Of a DNA stretch of 64,000 bases, positions 25,449 to 33,263 are shown piece by piece. The DNA comes from Candidatus Gastranaerophilales bacterium (GTDB taxonomy: Bacteria; Cyanobacteriota; Vampirovibrionia; Gastranaerophilales; Gastranaerophilaceae): contig CAJULR010000036.1 of assembly GCA_910587375.1 (NCBI GenBank), forward strand, positions 1 to 64,000, read 5' to 3'. The position numbers were made by a program, and so were the translations under genes. The notes beneath the pieces were generated by a model, which was given only the letters and a program-made list of their open reading frames with translations, made no database searches and was not told where the DNA came from. Position 1 is the stretch's first letter. Every line of letters starts with the position of its first letter.

Positions 25449-25862
25449 TTAGCTTTTGGGCTTGTGCCTTTTTCCGACAAAATCAAACAGGGAGCCTGCT
25501 ATATTTTGAATGCCAAATTTGAAATGCGCATTTTGCAGACCGAGTTTTTGTATAAGCCAGCTTTGGGCAGCGGTTATAGGGGCTTTTATAAATTCAAAAG
25601 GAATGCGGCTGATTGCTTTTCTTGTTTTGCTGTGCCCAAGGGAGGCAGCAATTTTTGAAGCATTGAGAGTTATGGCGCATGCCGCGGTCAAAAGAAGGAC
25701 GCCGCCAAAAACAATGCGGTTTTTTATTTTTTTCTTTTTGGCTTTTGTAATGTCTTCAGGGGAAGGAGAAGGTGCAGAAGGCTGCGCTGCAGCGGGGTTT
25801 GGCTGCATGGGCCTGATGTTAAGATTTCTGTATACGCCTGTCGGCTGTATAACGCTCGTCAA
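25449..25862 (-). CDS. Small protein with Pro-rich N-terminus and one membrane span
   Basis: Of 137 residues, the first ~40 are Pro/Ala/Ser-rich, a basic KKKKIKNR patch follows, then one hydrophobic span at ~49-67, then a basic helical tail with SWLIQKLGLQNAHFKFG. Same plan as the genes at 13396 and 44349. No family recognised. A 137-base gap follows upstream with nothing callable. Confidence 0.5.
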   Translation of the reverse strand: MTSVIQPTGVYRNLNIRPMQPNPAAAQPSAPSPSPEDITKAKKKKIKNRIVFGGVLLLTAACAITLNASKIAASLGHSKTRKAISRIPFEFIKAPITAAQSWLIQKLGLQNAHFKFGIQNIAGSLFDFVGKRHKPKS

Positions 25863-25999
25863 AATTGCCCCTTCCTAAAGCTTTCTTGCAATATTCCTAT
25901 TTCTATAAAGCCGGAAGAAGAAAATAATTGATGAAAAAAGTGTAAAATTTCGTCTTTATTAACAAAATTTTACAAAACCGGTTTGCGCCTTGCCCCTTT

Positions 26000-26785
26000 T
26001 TATTCTTCAGAAGCTTCGGGGTCCTTTTTAGAGGCCGCGTTTTTATATTCTTCGGGCGCGTCTTCTCTTTCCTGGTTCCAACGTTCAAGGCCAAGCTGCT
26101 TACGAACCAAGCCTATGCCCACATGCACTCGCCATTCATCCATTTTAAGCTGCATAGCAAGGATTTTATGACACCCGATAGGGGGAAGAGGCAATAGAGG
26201 CTCATAAAGATTTTTAATGGCCATCAATTGGTCAGGAGTGAGCGCAAGCTTTCTTTTCGGGAAGCTTACCTTCGGTAACATCATTTTTTGTCTGATTAAA
26301 TTTATTCCAAAAAATACTTTTTTAGCTTCTAACCCGATAGCTTCGCCGATAACCTCGTGTGCGTCAGGGTTTGGAAGAGGAAGCATTTTTTTATAAAGCT
26401 CTTCAATTTGTGCCAACTGTTCTTTATTCACCAAAAGCGGTTTAGACTTTTGCATTGGGCGTTTTGGCCCATTAAAACGGTTGCCGCCGGGCCTTTGAAA
26501 CCCGCCTGGCCTTTGCCCGCCGCCCTGGGGCCTTCTTTGGAAGCCGCCTTGAGGCCTTGGCCTATTGCCTTGGTTTTGATTATTGTATGGTTTTTTATAA
26601 TAATTATTGTTATCGGAACCGGCAGAATAGCTTCGGTATTGTTGCTGAGGCGCTTCCTGCGCAGGCGCATTCGGATCCGTTAATATCGGGTTTTTATCCG
26701 GATATAGACATGAAGGGCATATCACCCTTTTTGGGTTTTTAGTTTCAAATTCTTTGCCGCACTTAGTGCATTTGTTAGTGTACAT
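26000..26785 (-). CDS. Zinc-ribbon, RG-rich linker and duplicated helical domain protein
   Basis: Three parts in 261 residues. (1) N-terminal zinc ribbon CTKCGKEF...CPSCLYP. (2) Disordered Asn/Gln/Tyr then Arg/Gly-rich linker (~45-112), with repeats like GGFQRRPQGGGQRPGG. (3) Two copies of a ~50-residue helical unit: EQLAQIEELYKKMLPLPNPD then DQLMAIKNLYEPLLPLPPIG, each ending in a GINLIRQKM / GIGLVRKQL segment. The RG-rich linker and ribbon suggest RNA or DNA binding. AAGGATAA precedes the ATG. The family is not one I can name. Confidence 0.65.
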   Translation of the reverse strand: MYTNKCTKCGKEFETKNPKRVICPSCLYPDKNPILTDPNAPAQEAPQQQYRSYSAGSDNNNYYKKPYNNQNQGNRPRPQGGFQRRPQGGGQRPGGFQRPGGNRFNGPKRPMQKSKPLLVNKEQLAQIEELYKKMLPLPNPDAHEVIGEAIGLEAKKVFFGINLIRQKMMLPKVSFPKRKLALTPDQLMAIKNLYEPLLPLPPIGCHKILAMQLKMDEWRVHVGIGLVRKQLGLERWNQEREDAPEEYKNAASKKDPEASEE

Positions 26786-26950
26786 AAAAGGTTATCCTTC
26801 TTGGCTTAAGCATCATTCCATCAATAAAAATCAGCAAAAATGCAAATTTCTCCCTTAAAAAAATCATAAATTGAGGGTGGTGTTACTTGTCTATTCTATA
26901 CTTAAAATTCAATAAATACAAGCTTTTTTTAGGAAAAAATGAATAAAATA

Positions 26951-26977
26951 TTAAAAAAGCCCTTGCTTCAGGGCTTT
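26951..26977 (-). terminator. Terminator of the small gene 26982
   Basis: On the minus strand AAAGCCCT pairs with AGGGCTTT around a GAAGC loop and is followed by six T's. It lies 5 bases after the stop. Confidence 0.8.
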
Positions 26978-26981
26978 AAAT

Positions 26982-27191
26982 TTATGCTATAAAATTGTTT
27001 CCATACTTTAAAGAGCCGACAAAATAGCACTCTTTAAGCATTTTGTTCATACTTCTGTAAACTTTTTTCTTTGGAGGAAGGCTTGCTTCCTTGATGGCGT
27101 TTGTTGCGTTTTTATATTCTTTTGCGATGGTTTCTGTTATGAAAAAGTTGTTCATTTTATTAACGATTAAGTCTGCGTTTGAAGTTATCAT
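26982..27191 (-). CDS. Small protein of unknown function
   Basis: A 69-residue basic, mostly helical protein with LPPKKKVYRSMNKMLKECYF near its C-terminus. It has its own terminator immediately downstream and AAAAGAGAG before the ATG, which support a real, independently transcribed gene. No family recognised. Confidence 0.5.
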   Translation of the reverse strand: MITSNADLIVNKMNNFFITETIAKEYKNATNAIKEASLPPKKKVYRSMNKMLKECYFVGSLKYGNNFIA

Positions 27192-27258
27192 TGGTTTTTA
27201 CTCTCTTTTAAAATGTCTGTCCTCTTATATTTTAATAAAGTAATTTAGAAAAAATTTA

Positions 27259-27286
27259 TTGACAAAATATATTGAAAATATATAAA
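27259..27286 (+). promoter_or_regulatory. Consensus-like promoter opposite mtaB
   Basis: TTGACA (27259-27264), 16-base spacer, TATAAA (27281-27286) in a very AT-rich stretch. On the plus strand it points into the 3' end of mtaB and no ORF follows. It could drive an antisense or short RNA, or be a chance match in AT-rich DNA. Confidence 0.3.
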
Positions 27287-27354
27287 TTTTGTTACATTTG
27301 TTTACAAATAACTTTGTCGATATTTTTGTACTCAATCCAAAGGTTTTAAGGCCG

Positions 27355-28692
27355 TTATTCTATCTCATATTCCGCTAAATTTAAGCGCTGGACAGTATTC
27401 CAAAGGTCAGAGTCACTTTCTTTGTAAACTTTTATATAGTTCCTTGTAAGCCCAGTATATTTGCCGTTTTTGCCCTTTCTTTGGAATAAAACTTCAGAAA
27501 GCACATTGTTGTCTGCCCCTAAAGCCCTGTTTTTTTCCAAAAATTCCCTGTGGAGCAAAGAAGAAAGTTCTATAAGCCTTTTTGTTCTTTCCTTTTTAAT
27601 GTGCTCATACACCTGGTTTTCCATCATAGCAGCCGGCGTTCCCTCCCTTTTTGAATATGGAAAACTGTGGATAAAAGAAAGTTTTGCCTCCCTTAGGGCC
27701 TCATAGGTTTCAAGAAAATCTTCATCCGTTTCACCGGGGAAGCCTGTGATAATGTCACACCCTAAAAACGGCAATTTAAAAGCATTGTGAAGCTTTTCTA
27801 TGACATTTAGCGCGTAGTCTTTGGTGTAAAACCTGTTCATACCTTTTAAAGTCTTGTCGCACAGGCTTTGCAGGGAAAGATGAAAATGCGGACAGAATTT
27901 TTCAGAACGCGAAAGAAAGTCTATCATCTCATTATCAAGCTCCGTCACATACAAAGAACCAAGCCGATACCTTAAAATCCGCGTTTTTTCAACCTCTTTC
28001 AACAAATCAAGCAAGGTTTTGTTAAATTCCCTGCCCCATTCGCCGATGTGAATTCCGACAATTACAACCTCCTTATAGCCTGAATCTGCAAGAAAATTGA
28101 TTTCATTTATAATGTTTTCAACAGAATCAGAGCGGGAATTCCCCCTTGCATATGGGATAATACAGTAGGAGCAACGGTTTGAGCAGCCTTCTTGAATTTT
28201 AACCGAAGGCCTTGTTGTTTTTAAATTCCTCAAAGCCTTGTGGTGGAAGGTTTTTATGTTAAAAATGTCTTCTTTATAAATTTGCTTGCCATAAACACTT
28301 TGGTTTTCGCTTTGCACCTGGCTTTCAGCGGAAATTGAACCGTTCAAAGAAAGTTTGTCTAAATATTTTACAATTTCAAGTTTTTCATCGTTTCCAAGAA
28401 TAATATCTGCGTCAATTTTGTCTAAATCCTTTGCAGTCTGCGCAAAGCAGCCTGTTAGGACAATTTTTGCAGCGCTGTTATTGTGCCTTACTTGTTTTAT
28501 AAGATAGAGCGCCTGATTATCCGCATGGGATGTGACAGAGCAGGTGTTTAAAATGTAAATGTCGCAAGCTTCGGGCGATTGCGCCAAAATATAACCCGAA
28601 TTTAAAAGCTCATCTTGAATAATCTGCCCTTCAATCTGGTTTGTTTTACAGCCCAAGGATTTTATAAAAAATTTTAACTTATTCTTTTTCAA
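27355..28692 (-). CDS. mtaB: tRNA (t6A37)-methylthiotransferase MtaB-like
   Basis: MtaB is a radical SAM enzyme adding a methylthio group to t6A37 of tRNA. The UPF0004 domain has three cysteines (SLGCKTNQ near residue 15, NTCSVT near 51, TGCFAQ near 83), the radical SAM loop is EGCSNRCSYCIIPYARG, and GFPGETDEDF follows. 445 residues is normal. The SLGCKTN start matches MtaB rather than MiaB. It overlaps the upstream rRNA methyltransferase gene by 14 bases on the minus strand. Confidence 0.92.
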   Translation of the reverse strand: MKKNKLKFFIKSLGCKTNQIEGQIIQDELLNSGYILAQSPEACDIYILNTCSVTSHADNQALYLIKQVRHNNSAAKIVLTGCFAQTAKDLDKIDADIILGNDEKLEIVKYLDKLSLNGSISAESQVQSENQSVYGKQIYKEDIFNIKTFHHKALRNLKTTRPSVKIQEGCSNRCSYCIIPYARGNSRSDSVENIINEINFLADSGYKEVVIVGIHIGEWGREFNKTLLDLLKEVEKTRILRYRLGSLYVTELDNEMIDFLSRSEKFCPHFHLSLQSLCDKTLKGMNRFYTKDYALNVIEKLHNAFKLPFLGCDIITGFPGETDEDFLETYEALREAKLSFIHSFPYSKREGTPAAMMENQVYEHIKKERTKRLIELSSLLHREFLEKNRALGADNNVLSEVLFQRKGKNGKYTGLTRNYIKVYKESDSDLWNTVQRLNLAEYEIE

Positions 28693-30100
28693 GGCAGGCT
28701 ATACTTTCAATGTGGTGGGTGAACGGGAACATATCAGCGCCCTGCAAGGTTTTCAGCTTAAAACCAAGGTCGTATAAAATCTTAACATCGCGCGCAAGGG
28801 TTGAAGGATTGCAGCTTACATAGACAATTTTTTTTGCAAGCTTTGAAATAATTTCAAGTGCCTCTTTATCAGAGCCTTTTCTTGGGGGGTCTAAAATTGC
28901 AATATCGTATTTTTTGGCACAGGTTTTACCCGGCTTTTGCAGCTGTTTTTGAAGGGTTTTAAAAATTTCTTTAGCGTCCCCCAAAAAAACTTCATAATTT
29001 TCACAATTATTCAGTTTAAAATTCGCTTTGGCGTCATTTACGGCGCTTTCAGACTCTTCCACAAGGGTGATTTTTTTAGCTTTATCTGAAAGGAAAATTG
29101 AAATTGCACCCACACCGCCATATGCGTCCAAAATGTATGAGCCATCATCCACAAAGGCTTTGATTGCGTCAAACACTTTTTCTGCCGTTTTTGGATTAAC
29201 CTGGAAAAAGCTGTCTTTGCTTATTTTATAGACAAATTCTTTGACATTATCACCAAAACTTTCAGGTTTCAGCTTTTCTGTAACAAAATCTTTTCCCAAA
29301 ATAAGTTCTGTCACATCACCTGTGATTTTATTTGTTTTTTTAGGGTTAAAATTAACCAATATTCCTGAAATTTGGGGAAATTTTTCAGCCAGGGCTTGTG
29401 AAAATTCTTCGATTTCAGGCTTTATTTTGTTAAAATATTCAAAATCTTTGTTTAAAACAAGGGTGAGGAGCATTTTCTTATCTGCAGCCGAATAGCGGAT
29501 TAAAATATGTTTTAAAAGGCCTTTGTTTGTCCTTTCAACATACCCGGTCATTTTCCAGTTTTCCCTTACAAACCCCGTGATTTCATCAATTATTTTTGGC
29601 TGAATCGGGCAGAATTTGATGTTTACAACTTCATGTGTGTTTTCCTTATAATAGCCTGTGAGCAAGCGTTTTGACACCTTGGTTTCAGAAACTGCGTTTT
29701 GAACCTTGCACCTGTATTCTTTTAAAATATCAGACTTTATAAAAGGCTTAAATTCCACACCAAAAAAGGCCTCGCCCGCCGCAGGGGAAAACATTTCTTC
29801 TAAAATTCCCTGTTTTTCGCTGATTAAAAAATCGTATTCGATATTTTGAAGATTACACCCGCCGCAAGCGTTGAAAAGAGGACAAAAAGGCTTCACTCTG
29901 TGGCTTGAAGGCTCGATTATTTCTAAAATTTTTGCGCGGATAAAATTTTTATTTACCCTTAAAACCCTTGCCTTTACTTTATCGCCCGGAACTGCATTTT
30001 CCAAAAACACTGCCTTTCCTTCGTAGTGGGCAAGTGCGGCGCCTGAATATACTAGTTTTTCTGCGGTTAGCTCTATTATATCGTCTTGTTTCAATTCCAT
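28679..30100 (-). CDS. 23S rRNA (uracil-5)-methyltransferase, RlmD/RlmCD family
   Basis: 473 residues from the ATG at 30100. N-terminal TRAM domain (~1-60), a [4Fe-4S] cluster motif CPLFNACGGCNLQ near residue 70, SAM-binding region ILDAYGGVGAISIFL, catalytic DPPRKGSDKEAL and the Cys loop YVSCNPSTLARD. These enzymes methylate U747 and/or U1939 of 23S rRNA. The frame is open upstream to 30124, but ATG 30100 sits one base after the stop of the winged-helix gene and starts the TRAM fold. Operon: winged helix, this gene, mtaB. Confidence 0.92.
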   Translation of the reverse strand: MELKQDDIIELTAEKLVYSGAALAHYEGKAVFLENAVPGDKVKARVLRVNKNFIRAKILEIIEPSSHRVKPFCPLFNACGGCNLQNIEYDFLISEKQGILEEMFSPAAGEAFFGVEFKPFIKSDILKEYRCKVQNAVSETKVSKRLLTGYYKENTHEVVNIKFCPIQPKIIDEITGFVRENWKMTGYVERTNKGLLKHILIRYSAADKKMLLTLVLNKDFEYFNKIKPEIEEFSQALAEKFPQISGILVNFNPKKTNKITGDVTELILGKDFVTEKLKPESFGDNVKEFVYKISKDSFFQVNPKTAEKVFDAIKAFVDDGSYILDAYGGVGAISIFLSDKAKKITLVEESESAVNDAKANFKLNNCENYEVFLGDAKEIFKTLQKQLQKPGKTCAKKYDIAILDPPRKGSDKEALEIISKLAKKIVYVSCNPSTLARDVKILYDLGFKLKTLQGADMFPFTHHIESIACLEKE

Positions 30101-30101
30101 T

Positions 30102-30431
30102 TTAATATTTAAAATACCTGTCAAAATCTACATCATCAAACGAGCACAAAAGCCTGTATACAGGGTCGTCCTCGTCCATTCTTTGAAAATTATATTCATC
30201 AAACTTCCAAAACTTAGGGTTTATGCCGATTGAGCGGACAATTTGATGTTCATACAAAATTTTTAACTTTTTCTTTACAATGCCAAGCTCGATTTGAAGG
30301 TGTTTAGACAATTCGACAGCAGAAATTCCATCGTCATTAGAGCACTTTTCGGGGGTTAGAAACATAAGCTCCAGGCCGATTTTCTTCAAATCTTTATCTT
30401 CATCTTCGGTGTCGTAAATATAGTCGGGCAT
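30102..30431 (-). CDS. Winged-helix DNA-binding-like protein
   Basis: 109 residues from ATG 30431. The central part (ISAVELSKHLQIELGIVKKKLKILYEHQIVRSIG) looks like a winged helix that separates two strands by a recognition helix; the C-terminus is acidic. It heads the operon with the rRNA methyltransferase and mtaB. A TATAAT (minus strand 30444-30439) ends 7 bases before the ATG, so the transcript is probably leaderless; the earlier TTG at 30452 lies inside the promoter and is rejected. Target unknown. Confidence 0.6.
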   Translation of the reverse strand: MPDYIYDTEDEDKDLKKIGLELMFLTPEKCSNDDGISAVELSKHLQIELGIVKKKLKILYEHQIVRSIGINPKFWKFDEYNFQRMDEDDPVYRLLCSFDDVDFDRYFKY

Positions 30432-30531
30432 AGTATTAATTATAATACCCAAAAAACAACATTTTAATCATTTATTTTTATGAGATTGGGGGATTTTTCT
30501 TTTCTTTATGCTTTATAAAACCGTCAAAAGC

Positions 30532-30638
30532 GAAAAATATTTGCAAAAGAAGACTGTCGCGAAGCACTCCGCTTCAAACTCTCATAGAGCGTTTAAGATG
30601 TGCAACAGACCGCCCTGTCTTCGTTGCAAATATTTGAA
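30532..30638. repeat. Long inverted-repeat element, ~105 bp
   Basis: Left arm 30535-30554 (AAATATTTGCAA then AAGAAGAC) and right arm 30617-30635 (GTCTTC then GTTGCAAATATTT) are near-perfect reverse complements, extendable outward to GC-GAA / TTC-GC. The ~62-base interior holds GAAGC-ACTCC-GCTTC. It lies in the 237-base gap between two genes and contains no ORF. Candidate miniature transposable element or long RNA hairpin. Confidence 0.55.
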
Positions 30639-30689
30639 GCACAAACAAGCAAAAACATAAAAAACAAAAACTTATGCTAAAATGTATGT

Positions 30690-30983
30690 ATGAAAAAGAT
30701 TTTAGCATACTGTTTAATAATTTTATTAGCCCAAAACATTGCAATAGAAGCCGCAAGCGCTTCGACATTCGGCACATATCAGCCTGAATATGAATACGGG
30801 CTTTTTGACGGACTGAAAATTAACGTTTTTAACAGAAAAAAAGACGAAAAAATAATCGATGTAAAAGACGATATAGATAAAAAAGTTGAAAAAACGCTTG
30901 AATCCAAAGAAGCGCAAGATAAAAAAGATGATGATGAGTATCAGATGTATAAGTTTATGCTGGATGACACCATCGCTTTTTAG
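30690..30983 (+). CDS. Small secreted protein, unknown function
   Basis: The 97-residue protein has a clear signal peptide (ILAYCLIILLAQNIAIEAASA, residues ~4-24). The mature part is Tyr/Glu/Asp-rich, then a Lys/Asp-rich helix with DVKDDIDKKVEKTLESKEA and an acidic end. No family recognised. An extended -10 (TGCTAAAAT, box 30678-30683) ends 6 bases before the ATG, so it may be leaderless. A perfect bidirectional terminator follows. Confidence 0.6.
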   Translation: MKKILAYCLIILLAQNIAIEAASASTFGTYQPEYEYGLFDGLKINVFNRKKDEKIIDVKDDIDKKVEKTLESKEAQDKKDDDEYQMYKFMLDDTIAF

Positions 30984-31009
30984 GCCTTAAAATAGCCTTA
31001 TAAAACATA

Positions 31010-31047
31010 AAAATTGCCTCCTTGTTTATTTCACAGGAGGCAATTTT
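31010..31047. terminator. Bidirectional terminator between convergent genes
   Basis: AAAATTGCCTCC (31010-31021) and GGAGGCAATTTT (31036-31047) form a perfect 12-bp stem with A/T ends usable on both strands. It separates the small secreted gene and tpsB. Confidence 0.85.
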
Positions 31048-31064
31048 ATCTACTTTACTTATTA

Positions 31065-32873
31065 TTACAGGATGTTTGAAGACAGGATGAAGTGAACCCT
31101 GCAGCCTGAAGCGTCTTCAGGTTTGTTTCCAATCGGAACACCGATATAGAGGTTTCCTGATAAGTATTTTGTTAATTTTAATATAACGCCGCCGCCTGTT
31201 GACATAATAACGTCAGAACCTTCGCCTGATTTAACGTTGCCATACCAGCCGATGTCATAGAATGCAGCCAATCTGATACTGTCGTCGATAAAGTGAAGTT
31301 TTTCAGGCAACATCATTCTTAAGAACGGAACAGGGAACCTTACTTCGGCAGAACCTGTCATACCGTAGTCTGAAATGAATGCACTTTCTTCATAGCCTCT
31401 AACTGAAGACATACCGCCCACAGCCATTTTTTCTGAAGGAAGCAACGCTCTGTTTGCCCATTGGCCGCCCAATTGGAAGATACCTGTTGACCTTAAAGGC
31501 AACACCTGTAATCTTGCAGCACTTGCAGAAACCCTTACTGCGTTGTTGTTGCCGACAGATTTATCATGTTTGCTTGCGCCAAAAAGGTCGTCCGTACCGC
31601 CTAAACCGGGAATACCAACGCCTGTACCGATGTTTACGAAAGTTTTTCCGTAAAAGTCATCTTTAATATTTGTTAAGTTCGCTTTAACTGTTCTTGATTT
31701 GTATTTGTAATCAAGGAATGAAGCGTCAGGAAATACTGTAGATTTTGTTCTTGTATTTCTCATATCAAAACCGATATCACCGTATAATTTGTAGTTATCA
31801 GTTTTAACCAATCTTCTTGAAATTGATCCAAAGAAGTTGTGAGATTTTGATTCAAGACCAAGCCATTCCATTTCGCCTGCAATATCTGCGCCTGAATAAG
31901 AATAACCCAAGTTTAATTTTGTTTCTTTAGTTTTTGCGATAGGAATGCTATAGAAAATACCTTGGCCGATAGAGTGTCTTGCCAAAGTAGTTGTAGAATA
32001 CAACTGGTCGCCGTGGCCTGTCAGGTTATAAGAGCCTGCAAAGAAGATTGCACGGTTCAAACCTGTTGTGGTTGTACCCATATCGTCCCATCTGAAGTCA
32101 AAGTCTAATGGAAATCTATCCCCGATATTTAATTCTAAATCGGTAAATTCAGCACTTTCTTCGTTATCTGTTAAGGCAACCTGGCCTTTCATATATCCTG
32201 AAGCGTTAATTTCTCTTAAGGATTCTTGAATATCACGAACGTTTAATAGTTTTCCTTCTTCAATATATTTATCTGTTAAGAAAGTATTTTTAAGATAACT
32301 TTGTTTTTCCCATTTATTTCCGGTAACTTTAATGTCGCCGTATTTACCTTCCATAATCATAATGTGGATGTTACCATCCTGAACTTTTTGAGGCGGAAGG
32401 TATGCTATTGTTGAAATATAGCCTCTTTGTTGATAAAAATCGGTTACCATATTTGCCATACCGACTAAATCTGCAACAGTAACCTGTTGTCCGATTTTTT
32501 CACAGATGAGGTTCATCAGTTCTTCTTCCGTGAAAGCCGTGTAACCGTCAAATTTAATTGAATTTAGTTTAAATGTAACTTCTTTGTTAGGCAGTTTGTC
32601 CACTTCCTGCTTCATTTCTTTGCGCATTTCGATGGATTCGTCACCACGGTGTTCTTTACTTCTTTCTTCACGGGCCTTCATTTCATATTCTTTGAACTGC
32701 CTCAAGTTCGATTGGTCAATAACACCTGAGTCATAGTTACCCATGTTTGAAGGAACGCCTTGGGGAATATCCACTGCATAACCCGTTCCTGTTGAAATTA
32801 ACATACAGAGCGCAAATAGCGGAATGTATGTTCCCAAAAATTTATTTTTCACTGTTTTACTTGTCCTTTTCAT
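31065..32873 (-). CDS. Two-partner secretion outer-membrane transporter (TpsB, ShlB/FhaC/HecB family)
   Basis: 602 residues from the ATG at 32873. Signal peptide ~12-35, then a charged helix-rich stretch and POTRA domains: FKLNSIKFDGYTAFTEEEL starts POTRA 1, with DFYQQRGYISTIAYLPPQKV in it, and GKYGDIKVTGN starts POTRA 2. From ~230 on is the beta barrel, with the GTTTTGLNRAIFFAGSYNL region and VRGYEESAFISDYG (the conserved loop-6 VRGY motif). TpsB exports its TpsA partner across the outer membrane. tpsA is divergent at 33264. Upstream in-frame starts to 32930 are less likely because the signal peptide starts at MKRTSKTVKN. Confidence 0.9.
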   Translation of the reverse strand: MKRTSKTVKNKFLGTYIPLFALCMLISTGTGYAVDIPQGVPSNMGNYDSGVIDQSNLRQFKEYEMKAREERSKEHRGDESIEMRKEMKQEVDKLPNKEVTFKLNSIKFDGYTAFTEEELMNLICEKIGQQVTVADLVGMANMVTDFYQQRGYISTIAYLPPQKVQDGNIHIMIMEGKYGDIKVTGNKWEKQSYLKNTFLTDKYIEEGKLLNVRDIQESLREINASGYMKGQVALTDNEESAEFTDLELNIGDRFPLDFDFRWDDMGTTTTGLNRAIFFAGSYNLTGHGDQLYSTTTLARHSIGQGIFYSIPIAKTKETKLNLGYSYSGADIAGEMEWLGLESKSHNFFGSISRRLVKTDNYKLYGDIGFDMRNTRTKSTVFPDASFLDYKYKSRTVKANLTNIKDDFYGKTFVNIGTGVGIPGLGGTDDLFGASKHDKSVGNNNAVRVSASAARLQVLPLRSTGIFQLGGQWANRALLPSEKMAVGGMSSVRGYEESAFISDYGMTGSAEVRFPVPFLRMMLPEKLHFIDDSIRLAAFYDIGWYGNVKSGEGSDVIMSTGGGVILKLTKYLSGNLYIGVPIGNKPEDASGCRVHFILSSNIL

Positions 32874-33263
32874 GAGAATAAATACTTCTGGTATTACTCT
32901 AATCATAATGCAATACTTACAAGACGGCAATAAACTATATTAATGATTTTTATCCTATCTTGATTAAAATAGAACATATCAACTGTTCTAATAGAATATT
33001 TAAAACATCTAAAAAAATCAACATGCTAAATTTGACATTTTTATGAAGTTTTGTAACAATTATTTTAAAAAATAATGGGGATTTAATACTTTTATTCCAT
33101 TTATTTTTTTAGTATTATCCAATTGTTAAGTATTGCAAAGTTTTTTGTAAAGTTGGCAATTTTCCATATTTACAAGTTTTTATTATAATATACGAAAGAC
33201 ATCACTATAACTATATAAAATGAGCAAATTCAACAACTTTTTTATCTTTGAAAGGAAATTTTA
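32874..33263. promoter_or_regulatory. AT-rich divergent region between tpsB and tpsA
   Basis: About 390 bases without an ORF. TATAAT at 33184-33189 lies 17 bases after TTTCCA (33161-33166) and could drive tpsA with a ~70-base leader ending in GAAAGGAAATT before the ATG. No clear repeat or operator palindrome was seen. The tpsB promoter could not be placed with confidence. Confidence 0.35.
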
